A stretch of 64,000 bases of DNA from Myroides sp. WP-1 (GTDB lineage: Bacteria > Bacteroidota > Bacteroidia > Flavobacteriales > Flavobacteriaceae). The notes under the pieces were generated by a model, which saw only the letters and a program-made list of their open reading frames with translations, was not told where the DNA came from and did not search any database. Every line of letters begins with the position of its first letter. Position 1 is the stretch's first letter. Location: NCBI RefSeq assembly GCF_014145635.1, contig NZ_JACHTC010000009.1, positions 1 to 64,000 on the forward strand, written 5' to 3'. Shown piece after piece: positions 14,910-21,842 of the stretch. Made by a program: the position numbers and the translations under genes.

Positions 14910-17579
14910 CTAGAAAGAAAAGCGAATGGAGACTAAGAGTTGTCTAGGTCTTATAGGCGTTTGTGTAACACTGCTCATCATATCTTCCAAGATAACTTGG
15001 TTGTATTGCACTGTATTTAAGAGATTCGTCCATGCGAATTCGACGTCTATTTTTCGCTTGGAGAAGGTATAACGATAGGTCAAGTCTAAAAAAGTACTAG
15101 TAAATGAGTGCTGTTGGATGTGATCTTCCTGATAAGATAGAGTCGCAAGTAAAGTATGCTGAGAAAAAGGGAGAATACCTATAGTTGCATCATGTGTTTT
15201 TTTAGAAGTTTGATAGGAGGAGATAGCGCTGTTTTTGCGCTGTTGATACGTAAAGGAATAGTCTACATTCAACCAAGAGTAAGAAGTATTGCTCAAACTG
15301 AATCGGTAGATGTTTTGATTTGTTTTTACGGTATTGTAAATGTGATTAATCAATTGGGGATCTTTACTGCTACTATAGCTTAAATTTGCTTTTACAGTTG
15401 TGCTGATAGGTTCAATGAGCTTGTTTATATTAAATGCTACTTGTTTGGTTGTTTTTGTATTTCTTTGCTCTACAGCTTGAATTAGCTGTTGCCCATTATC
15501 GCTAATTTCTTTGGTAAATAAAATTGGTCGATCTTGCTGCGTATACTCCAAGTTCATATAGGAGAACCATCCTGTGAAAGGATCTTTAAAACTCGTTTCT
15601 ACCTTCGTTGTAAAACGATGACTCGGTAAAATTTGATTGGTATAAGACGTAAAATTTAGCGCATTAAAAATAGGAGAGGCATACAATTGATTGAGCGGGG
15701 TAGAAACACTGTTATAAGCTATATTTCCTCTAAAGGTCCAACGTAAAGAGGCAGTATATTGGGCATAAAGCGTAGGGGAAAAAAACAATTTGCGGTTGTT
15801 GTCTTCCTGTTTGTTTACTTTGTTAGTTAATGACACAACATTCCAATCTAAAGGAAGGTTGAGGTTGAACGACCAGCGTTTGGATCTAAAGCTAATCTTG
15901 GAATGTAAAACATGGCTGCTCATTTGATAACTTAAATCATTGCGATAGGTATCAGAAGTTGGAAACAAGATACCGTCCATTTCACCATACAAATTCGAAG
16001 TAAAATCCGTCCGTTGAAAGGTAAAGTTATATTCTTCCGAAAGCGTCCAGTTGTTCTTTCTCCATACATAAGATAGTGCATTTCGCGTGTAAAATGATTG
16101 GTTTTCGACTTGCTGATTCAAACTGTTATAAGGAGTTAAGTCTAGAGTATTCATGCTAAATAGAGCCGTTGGAGTGGTGTAATATGCTTCCCTGTTTTTT
16201 GAAAAATCAACAAGAGAGCGAAAATTTATCCAATGTTTTTCTGTTAGAGGAATAATTGTGCTTGCTGTATTTTGCAATTGAACTGCTGGTGCATTCGTTT
16301 GCTGTTGAATGAGATTTTTGGGTGTATGTAAGGTTAAATTTCCCTTTGCTTTCGTTCTAGAAACATGGAGAGTTGTTTTGTTTTTTGTATAGTTTTTCTT
16401 TTTGTTTTGTGTGAAAGTAAAAGTAGAAAGAAAGGTCTCTTGGGTAGCAAGACTTGAGGTCGTTCTTTTATAAACTATTGGAGTGTCTGAACTAAAATCG
16501 TGTATTGTTGTGGCTTGCATTCGATCATCTGCCGTATTCTTTTCGTTTAGATAGTATACTGTTGCGGCAAACTCCCACTCTTGTTTGAGTTTTTGTATGA
16601 CATTCAAATTACCTAGGTGACCTTGATTAAACCAATAGCGGTTCTGCTTGATCGAAGGATCCGGATTAGTGGCTATTTGCAGAAAAGACATGTTGGTAGG
16701 GGAATATAAAAAAGTATCGTATTTTTCAAAGGAGTAAAGATTGGTCATTTTAGTCACTAAAGTTGATCCTGTGTTGTTGGTTTCATAGCTTCCTAAGGCT
16801 TGAAACAAACGACTAAAGAACATAGGAGAAAGCGTTACATCCCAAATAAAAGGACTAAATCCTCCTCCAATTTTAGCCGTACCTGTACGGCTTATTTTAT
16901 TCTTTAATCGAATATTTAAAGCAGGTTTGCCTGTTGAAACTGCCCCCGCTAACATTTTTATTGGTTGATGATCCTCATACACCTCTACCCGACTAATATC
17001 ATCCGGAGAAATAGCTTTGGTTATTGCAGCATAGCGTCCTTTCATCAAATCCAACCCTTCTACGTAAAAGCGATGAATATTTTCTCCTTGATATTTGATT
17101 TGACCTGATGCGCTAACTTCTATACCAGGAAGTCGTTTCAAGACATCTTCTAATACGCGATCGGTTTTTGATGTAAAAGATTCTACGCGATAGCTTAGTG
17201 TGTCATGGCGTTGTGTAATAGGAGAAGGTTTAATGAAGATTTCTTCTAATACGGTTTCCTGTTCTTTTAAGGTGAGATTGAGATAAGGAACAGGAAAGAC
17301 TAAAGCATGGTGATATAGCGCATAATCAAGATGTTGAATGCGTAGGTTGAGGTTTGAATTTGATGTAGGTAACGACATTTCAAAGACACCTGCTGTATTA
17401 GACTGTGTATATTGAATTATCTCCTCTGTTTCTGCTTTTACAAGGGAGATGATGGCTCCTTCAATAGGTGTATTGGATGTATTTGCAATTCTGCCTTGAA
17501 TGCGTTGTTGTCCCATAAGGGATCCGCTTATGCAGTAAAACAAGCAAAAGATAAAAGTGTTTCGAAAAGAATCTGGCAT
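14910..17579 (-). CDS. Outer-membrane beta-barrel protein with carboxypeptidase-like and plug domains (GLPGLI-associated)
   Basis: 889-residue TonB-dependent-receptor-like protein. A signal peptide covers about 1-23 (SLMGQ). A CarboxypepD_reg-like beta domain spans about 25-105. A plug-like region at about 115-215 contains LSYRVESFTSKTDRVLEDVLKRLPG and IHRFYVEGLDLMKGRYA, ending SRVEVYEDHQPIKMLAG. A long barrel follows with a C-terminal aromatic (RFSF). It belongs to the subgroup usually found beside GLPGLI proteins, and that gene lies directly upstream (40-base gap). The usual TonB box is not obvious, although EEIFIKP at about 111-117 is a degenerate candidate. Substrate unknown. It may be involved in peptide handling with the small exported peptide gene upstream; this is inference. 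Confidence 0.85.
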   Translation of the reverse strand: MPDSFRNTFIFCLFYCISGSLMGQQRIQGRIANTSNTPIEGAIISLVKAETEEIIQYTQSNTAGVFEMSLPTSNSNLNLRIQHLDYALYHHALVFPVPYLNLTLKEQETVLEEIFIKPSPITQRHDTLSYRVESFTSKTDRVLEDVLKRLPGIEVSASGQIKYQGENIHRFYVEGLDLMKGRYAAITKAISPDDISRVEVYEDHQPIKMLAGAVSTGKPALNIRLKNKISRTGTAKIGGGFSPFIWDVTLSPMFFSRLFQALGSYETNNTGSTLVTKMTNLYSFEKYDTFLYSPTNMSFLQIATNPDPSIKQNRYWFNQGHLGNLNVIQKLKQEWEFAATVYYLNEKNTADDRMQATTIHDFSSDTPIVYKRTTSSLATQETFLSTFTFTQNKKKNYTKNKTTLHVSRTKAKGNLTLHTPKNLIQQQTNAPAVQLQNTASTIIPLTEKHWINFRSLVDFSKNREAYYTTPTALFSMNTLDLTPYNSLNQQVENQSFYTRNALSYVWRKNNWTLSEEYNFTFQRTDFTSNLYGEMDGILFPTSDTYRNDLSYQMSSHVLHSKISFRSKRWSFNLNLPLDWNVVSLTNKVNKQEDNNRKLFFSPTLYAQYTASLRWTFRGNIAYNSVSTPLNQLYASPIFNALNFTSYTNQILPSHRFTTKVETSFKDPFTGWFSYMNLEYTQQDRPILFTKEISDNGQQLIQAVEQRNTKTTKQVAFNINKLIEPISTTVKANLSYSSSKDPQLINHIYNTVKTNQNIYRFSLSNTSYSWLNVDYSFTYQQRKNSAISSYQTSKKTHDATIGILPFSQHTLLATLSYQEDHIQQHSFTSTFLDLTYRYTFSKRKIDVEFAWTNLLNTVQYNQVILEDMMSSVTQTPIRPRQLLVSIRFSF

Positions 17580-17619
17580 ACTATAGAAAAATAAAGGAAT
17601 GAAATAGTGTGCTTCAAGG

Positions 17620-18411
17620 TTATTCCACTTTAAAAATAGGATTTGAACGAAGTCCTACTTTTTCTGCAAATTCGGCAGGTACTGTTTCTGCATTTTTAGG
17701 ATTCATTTCAATTAAGAGATCTCTATAGGATTTATTTTGATATACTTTTAATGCTTTTTCGTATTGTTTCACCGTAATAGGAGTGATGAGGTCTTTTGGA
17801 TTACTCAGGTTCCAATTCTTGATAGTTATTTTTTTGCTGTTTGCGAATTCAAATTCATAGTGATGTTCATCGTCCCAAGCTTTGACTACAAAACCGGGTA
17901 GGTTTTTAAATTTATAAGGACCTTCAATTAGGGGAATCGCTGTGGTAAAGAGGACATTCCAATGGCGGCCTTCAAAAAAAGTAGTCGCTTTTTGTACGGT
18001 ATAGTTCTGCCATTGTTCATTACCAGGTTCTATTTTCCAAATCAAGGTGTTTTTAGGTTCGTCATATGTAAAAATTGTTTTATTGATCTTAGAAAAGGTA
18101 GTCAAGATTCCGTTGGAATAAAAAATCGTGAAGTTTGTTTTTGAGCGATAAGTACGAAGAGTTTGCATGAGTTCGTCTTGCGATTTTATTTCAGCGATTG
18201 CTTGTTTTCGCTCTAATAAAGCCAGTTCGATAAAACGGGAAGATTGGTTAGAATCAATATCTAGAACAAATAGATATTCCTCTATTTTCTCAGGCTGTGT
18301 CTTGTCTAGAATGAGTTTGCCTAAGTAGTTATAGCGCATGACCGTTTGCTCTTGGGCGTATAAATTAATATAGCCGTTTATGATTAGTAAATAAAATAAT
18401 AATTTTTTCAT
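17620..18411 (-). CDS. GLPGLI family exported protein
   Basis: 263-residue protein of the Bacteroidota GLPGLI family (TIGR01200). A signal peptide covers residues 1-19 (NLYA-Q). The family motif appears as GPYKFKNLPGFVVKAWDD at about 164-181, with NLPGFV in place of GLPGLI. Preceding conserved blocks are TLIWKIEPGNEQWQNYTVQKAT and GRHWNVLFTTAIPL. The C-terminus ends in NPIFKVE. Function is undetermined for the family, and proteins of this kind typically occur next to barrel proteins like the one encoded downstream. The fold is probably a beta-rich periplasmic or outer-membrane-attached domain. It is likely cotranscribed with the barrel gene and perhaps with the peptide gene upstream. Confidence 0.9.
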   Translation of the reverse strand: MKKLLFYLLIINGYINLYAQEQTVMRYNYLGKLILDKTQPEKIEEYLFVLDIDSNQSSRFIELALLERKQAIAEIKSQDELMQTLRTYRSKTNFTIFYSNGILTTFSKINKTIFTYDEPKNTLIWKIEPGNEQWQNYTVQKATTFFEGRHWNVLFTTAIPLIEGPYKFKNLPGFVVKAWDDEHHYEFEFANSKKITIKNWNLSNPKDLITPITVKQYEKALKVYQNKSYRDLLIEMNPKNAETVPAEFAEKVGLRSNPIFKVE

Positions 18412-18432
18412 ATTTTAATTTTTAAGTTAATA

Positions 18433-18457
18433 GGAGCATTTTTTAAATAAATGCTCC
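18433..18457 (-). other. Stem-loop between peptide gene and GLPGLI gene
   Basis: GGAGCATT (18433-18440) pairs perfectly with AATGCTCC (18450-18457) around an AT-rich loop. It lies 6 bases after the peptide stop codon and 21 bases before the GLPGLI start. Only short T stretches follow on the minus strand, so it looks more like a processing or partial-termination stem than a full terminator. It would favour high levels of the peptide mRNA over the downstream genes. Confidence 0.6.
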
Positions 18458-18463
18458 CAATTT

Positions 18464-18643
18464 TTATGCTCCACAAACGTATGCCTCGATATGGTCAATA
18501 TCCTCCATTATGTCTGTTATTGTATCATGCTCTTGAGGGCAATACGTTGTTCCACCTCCACAAGAATAGTTTAGAGTAAAACAACCTGCAAAACTTACTG
18601 TAGATAACGCAAAAAGCGATAAGGTTAACACTGTCTTTTTCAT
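18464..18643 (-). CDS. Small exported four-cysteine peptide
   Basis: A 59-residue reading frame from ATG (18641-18643) to TAA (18464-18466). Residues 1-19 form a clear Sec signal (MKKTVLTLSLFALSTVSFA). The mature part, about 40 residues, begins Gly-Cys and has Cys at 21, 28, 35 and 57, a Gly-Gly-Gly run, TYCPQEHD and an acidic helix-like TDIMEDIDHIEAYVCGA. Cleavage after Ala19 is likely; a lipoprotein with Cys21 is possible because SFAGC is lipobox-like. I recognise no family. The signal sequence, the ordered codons and the tight position ahead of the GLPGLI gene support a real gene. It may be the substrate or partner of the GLPGLI/barrel pair. Confidence 0.75.
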   Translation of the reverse strand: MKKTVLTLSLFALSTVSFAGCFTLNYSCGGGTTYCPQEHDTITDIMEDIDHIEAYVCGA

Positions 18644-18787
18644 CTTCTAGTTGTTCAGTATTTTCTCCCTGTTCCCAGTTTTTGTTTGATTTTAGGGTGA
18701 ATTTAAGTGAGAAAAAGAAGAGGTCAAAAGAACTAGTTGAATGTTTAATGCATTAGTTGTTAGCTGTTTGAATTGTGAATTTCGAGA

Positions 18788-18825
18788 ATAAAAAAAAGGC
18801 TTTCAACTACAGTTTGAAAACCTTT
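18788..18825 (-). terminator. Terminator after the ABC ATPase gene
   Basis: Arms 18795-18808 and 18812-18825 pair with two mismatches. On the minus strand they are followed by a T run (A run at 18788-18797). It separates the ABC unit from the peptide gene. The stem resembles the terminator at 14877-14904 in sequence (AAAGGCTTTCAACT). Confidence 0.7.
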
Positions 18826-18874
18826 GCTAATTTTTTTAGGAAAGAGGACTTGGGAAAGAATGCCGAAAAATGGC

Positions 18875-19468
18875 TTAGGTTAGCTGTACTAAATTTCCAT
18901 TTTGCAACTGTATTTGTCTTGTTCGGATGGGAGTCAAGAGATGGGGGATGTGATTGACAATTAGAATTCCTTTCGTTTTGATTTTTTGTTGTAAGACAGT
19001 AAGAAGCTGTTCTTGCAGTAGGGGTGATAAGCCAGCGAAAGGTTCATCTAATAAAATAAATGGTTGAGGTAACTCAAGTACAAATAGCGTTTGTATAAGC
19101 TGTTGAATACCTGTTGAAAAGGAAGAGATGGGTTGATTTAGATGAGCTTCAAAATCAACCCAGTTCCAATATGATTGGGGTAATACATCTTTGAGACGTA
19201 GTTGTTTTGGAAAAAAACTAAATTGAGGTTTTAATGCAAAATAGCGCTGTAGTCGATTGGAATTTCGAATGAGCTTTTGATCGATTTTAATATGTATATG
19301 CTGTGGTTTCTTGGTACCAAACAACACTTCGAGAAAAGTGGATTTTCCTGCACCGTTTGAACCAATTAACTCAATTAGCTCTCCCGTTTGCATCTGGAAG
19401 TAAATATTGTTGAGTATGGTCTTGCTATTGACTTGGTAAACAAGACTATCTAAATACAGGGTAGACAT
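18875..19468 (-). CDS. ABC transporter ATP-binding subunit (short, orphan)
   Basis: 197-residue ABC ATPase. Walker A GSNGAGKST is at 36-44. The signature region is degenerate (SSFSTGIQQ at 115-123 in place of LSGGQ). Walker B FILLDEP is at 137-143 and the H-loop His is at 173 (VNHIPH). It is shorter than most stand-alone ABC ATPases (about 220-250). No conventional permease is adjacent; the only partner is an 87-residue membrane protein starting 3 bases upstream. This suggests a compact export, resistance or signalling pair, but the substrate is unknown. A terminator follows, so coupling to the peptide gene next along the strand is by proximity only. Confidence 0.88.
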   Translation of the reverse strand: MSTLYLDSLVYQVNSKTILNNIYFQMQTGELIELIGSNGAGKSTFLEVLFGTKKPQHIHIKIDQKLIRNSNRLQRYFALKPQFSFFPKQLRLKDVLPQSYWNWVDFEAHLNQPISSFSTGIQQLIQTLFVLELPQPFILLDEPFAGLSPLLQEQLLTVLQQKIKTKGILIVNHIPHLLTPIRTRQIQLQNGNLVQLT

Positions 19469-19470
19469 GG

Positions 19471-19734
19471 TTAACTAATTTTGACTATAGAAATTAGAAA
19501 AGCGAGTATTAAATTGCTTCCCAATAAGGTGAAAACTAGGTTGTGTGGTTGCCATCCTTTGTTTTTGAAAAAGTACAACTCATATTGGCGAAACGTCCCA
19601 AAATAGATTAATGCCAGAAAAGTTCCTAACAACGAAGGAATGAACCACCAAACAACAGTGGTCCAAGTTAGAAGTGTCGTTACTGTAAAAGACAGCAGAT
19701 AATAGGGATAGAAAAGGGAAATAACTTTTCGCAT
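19471..19734 (-). CDS. Small two-helix membrane protein, partner of the ABC ATPase
   Basis: 87-residue hydrophobic protein. One long hydrophobic region at about residues 10-46 (probably two segments: YYLLSFTVTTLLTWTTVVWW and FIPSLLGTFLALIYF) and another at about 64-85 (NLVFTLLGSNLILAFLISIV) are separated by a charged loop, FRQYELYFFKNKGWQPHN. Its stop codon lies 2 bases before the ABC ATPase start, so the two are translationally linked. I do not recognise a family. It may be a minimal membrane subunit or an accessory to a permease encoded elsewhere. Confidence 0.65.
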   Translation of the reverse strand: MRKVISLFYPYYLLSFTVTTLLTWTTVVWWFIPSLLGTFLALIYFGTFRQYELYFFKNKGWQPHNLVFTLLGSNLILAFLISIVKIS

Positions 19735-19981
19735 AAAGTAGATTATAATAGCCTAAGATACTTGTTTTTACTGAAATAATAACTAGGTATGGATATAATA
19801 CGCATTGTGGGAATTCAATGCATGTACACCTTACACGTGTATAATATTTCCTAGATTAACGGAATATGCTGAGGTTTATTTAGCGAAAAAAGCAATTGAG
19901 ACGGTAGAATGTAATTCAAAAAGTACAGCGCTTAGTTTCAATTGTTTTATTTATATTTGTCTATAAACTAATAACAACAAT
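19735..19981 (+). promoter_or_regulatory. Divergent intergenic region with promoter of the 141-residue membrane protein
   Basis: A TAnnTTTG match (TATATTTG, 19952-19959) lies 22 bases before the ATG at 19982. A perfect palindrome TACACGTGTA is at 19832-19841 in the middle of the region and could bind a regulator of either side. I found no clear promoter for the minus-strand 87-residue/ABC pair and no reading frame in this stretch. Confidence 0.45.
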
Positions 19982-20407
19982 ATGTATAAGATGTTACAAC
20001 CAGCGCATTCAGGCGTTGCATATTTAGCATTGATTTTCTTAGTAATCGTAGTGATTAATGCTTTTGTAGGTTTAAGCTCTAAAAAAGAGTTTACAGATAA
20101 AGACCGCAAATTAGGTTTGATTGGGTTAATCTTCTCTCATATCCAATTATTGTTAGGTTTAATCCTATATTTCGTTTCACCATTAGTACAAAGTTTTGGT
20201 GTAGCCATGAAAGACTCAACATTGAGATTGTATGCGTTAGAACACCCATTAATTAATATCATTGCAATTGCGTTGATTACGATTGGATGGTCTAAACACA
20301 AAAAAGCAACAGAGAGCAACAAAAAATTCAAAATGTTCGCTGTTTTCTATACCATCGGATTAGTTTTAATCTTATCTAGAATTCCTTGGAAAGTTTGGTT
20401 TGCATAA
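19982..20407 (+). CDS. Conserved four-helix integral membrane protein (cytochrome b-like)
   Basis: 141-residue inner-membrane protein with four hydrophobic helices (about residues 11-31, 43-68, 89-103 and 118-136). Histidines at 9, 53, 88 and 106 lie at or near helix ends, an arrangement like small cytochrome b-type proteins that hold heme between helices. Similar flavobacterial proteins are often labelled cytochrome B. The heme assignment is inference from His placement; no CxxCH is present. The gene is monocistronic, with its own promoter and terminator. Confidence 0.65.
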   Translation: MYKMLQPAHSGVAYLALIFLVIVVINAFVGLSSKKEFTDKDRKLGLIGLIFSHIQLLLGLILYFVSPLVQSFGVAMKDSTLRLYALEHPLINIIAIALITIGWSKHKKATESNKKFKMFAVFYTIGLVLILSRIPWKVWFA

Positions 20408-20425
20408 TCAAAACACATATAATTT

Positions 20426-20454
20426 AAAAAAGAGAGCTTCAAGCTCTCTTTTTT
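20426..20454 (+). terminator. Terminator after the four-helix protein gene
   Basis: AAAAAAGAGAGCTT (20426-20439) pairs perfectly with AAGCTCTCTTTTTT (20441-20454). It starts 19 bases after the stop codon. Confidence 0.85.
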
Positions 20455-20508
20455 GTTTTGGTATACTTCTTGTTTAACTATACTGTCTATTTTTTAAATA
20501 GGAAGATT

Positions 20509-21018
20509 ATGAAATACATTCAATACCTCATTTTTGCCCTAGTGATCTTCACGCTATCAAGTTTTGAAGAAGCGGGTAAATTAAAAGAAAAATCGAGACC
20601 TGTTGCGATGCAATTGGCCCAAGTTATAGATACAGTAGCTATGTTGGATTTACCTGTTGTTGACGAGACAGATTCGATCGTTATGGCAGAAGTAGAGGAA
20701 GACAGCTATGAAGTAGTTAGTGATGAAACAAAAGCCTCATACTACCACGATAAATTCTCTGGTAAAAAGACGGCTAGCGGAGCAATCTTTGATAATACAA
20801 AGTATACAGCAGCGCATAAATCACTGCCTTTTGGAACTAAAATCAAGGTAACTAATTTGAAAAATAAGCGCTCTGTAGTGCTTACTGTAACGGATCGTGG
20901 ACCTTTCGTAAAAGGTAGAACAGTAGACGTTTCTAAACGCGCTTTCATGGATCTAACGGACAATATTGGTCGCGGAGTTTTAGATGTTAAGATTGAACGT
21001 ATAGTGGAGGAAATTTAA
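20509..21018 (+). CDS. RlpA-like septal ring/DPBB domain protein
   Basis: 169-residue exported protein. A signal segment (KYIQYLIFALVIFTLSSF) is followed by an acidic linker and a C-terminal double-psi beta-barrel (about residues 75-168). The RlpA signature is clear: ASYYHDKFSGKKTASGAIFD, AAHKSLPFGTKIKVTNLKN and VTDRGPFVKGRTVDVSKRA, with the conserved His and Asp of lytic transglycosylases of this class. There is no SPOR domain and no lipobox, unlike E. coli RlpA. The likely role is peptidoglycan remodelling in the periplasm. ATG 20509 is used instead of the upstream frame start at 20458, which lies against the preceding terminator. Confidence 0.88.
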   Translation: MKYIQYLIFALVIFTLSSFEEAGKLKEKSRPVAMQLAQVIDTVAMLDLPVVDETDSIVMAEVEEDSYEVVSDETKASYYHDKFSGKKTASGAIFDNTKYTAAHKSLPFGTKIKVTNLKNKRSVVLTVTDRGPFVKGRTVDVSKRAFMDLTDNIGRGVLDVKIERIVEEI

Positions 21019-21188
21019 GTAGTAAGGTAAACCTTGAATGCAACTATTTGTTATTCAGTTATTAATTAAATGTGTGGCGCAGGTTGGGGAAATTTTCTAC
21101 AATTCGAGGATGTGAACCGCACAAGAAACAACTACTTTTGACACACTTCTTACAAGAAGAAAAAAAAATAAAAAATATTTTTTAATCG

Positions 21189-21234
21189 AAAACGTCCTCC
21201 ATAGACACTGAGTTTATGGAGGACGTTTTTTTGT
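21189..21234 (+). terminator. Strong terminator downstream of rlpA-like gene
   Basis: Arms 21189-21206 and 21212-21229 pair over 18 positions with one wobble, followed by a T run to 21233. It lies about 170 bases after the rlpA-like stop. The stretch between (21019-21188) has no reading frame, so it is a long 3' untranslated region or a small RNA gene. Confidence 0.85.
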
Positions 21235-21294
21235 TTGCAAAATGATGCTTATAGCACTACACCCAAGTGAAACTGTTCTAAAAGGGTATTTCTT

Positions 21295-21762
21295 TTACCA
21301 GGTTGTAAAAGGATGATTAGATAAATAAGAGTTGTAATACTCAATTTTACCTGTCACCTCTTCTCCTAACCATTCTGGTTTTTCAAAAGGTTCATTTTCG
21401 TCTTGAAGTTCTATTTCTGCCAGAATAAGACCTTCGTTTTGACCGTGAAAAACATCGACCTCAAAATGATGTGGTCCGACAGGAATGACATATCTTGTTT
21501 TAGCGATGATATGCTCTTCACATAAATGCAGCAGCGCTTCCGCTTCTTTTAAATCGATCTCTTTTTCCCACTCAAATCGAGAGGTACCAGAAGCATTGCT
21601 TTTCCCTTTAATTGTCAGGTAGCCTTTGTCATTTTTTATGCGAATTCGTACAGTTCGATCTGCATGACTGTTGAGGTAACCTTGCGCAATTGTATTTTTT
21701 GAATGTGCTAAGGTTTCGAAGTTTGTACTTTTGGTAAGAAATTTTCTTTCGATTTCAATCAT
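21295..21762 (-). CDS. CYTH domain protein (triphosphate-tunnel metalloenzyme)
   Basis: 155-residue single-domain CYTH protein. The N-terminal signature IEIERKF (residues 2-8) gives the family its ExExK motif. Charged tunnel strands follow: RTVRIRIKNDKGYLTIKGK near residues 36-54 and RFEWEKEIDL near 62-71, KTRYVIPVGPHHFEVDVFHG near 88-107 and LAEIELQDENEPF near 113-126. Relatives hydrolyse inorganic triphosphate, thiamine triphosphate or similar organic triphosphates with Mg2+/Mn2+. The physiological substrate is not known. It is a single gene, divergent from the PF10136 gene. Confidence 0.9.
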   Translation of the reverse strand: MIEIERKFLTKSTNFETLAHSKNTIAQGYLNSHADRTVRIRIKNDKGYLTIKGKSNASGTSRFEWEKEIDLKEAEALLHLCEEHIIAKTRYVIPVGPHHFEVDVFHGQNEGLILAEIELQDENEPFEKPEWLGEEVTGKIEYYNSYLSNHPFTTW

Positions 21763-21842
21763 AGGATATAAAATAAAGGCGTAAATTTATGCCAAGTTAG
21801 TCTCATTTCATCCTAACTGTTAAGAAAAAAATATATTTTTAA

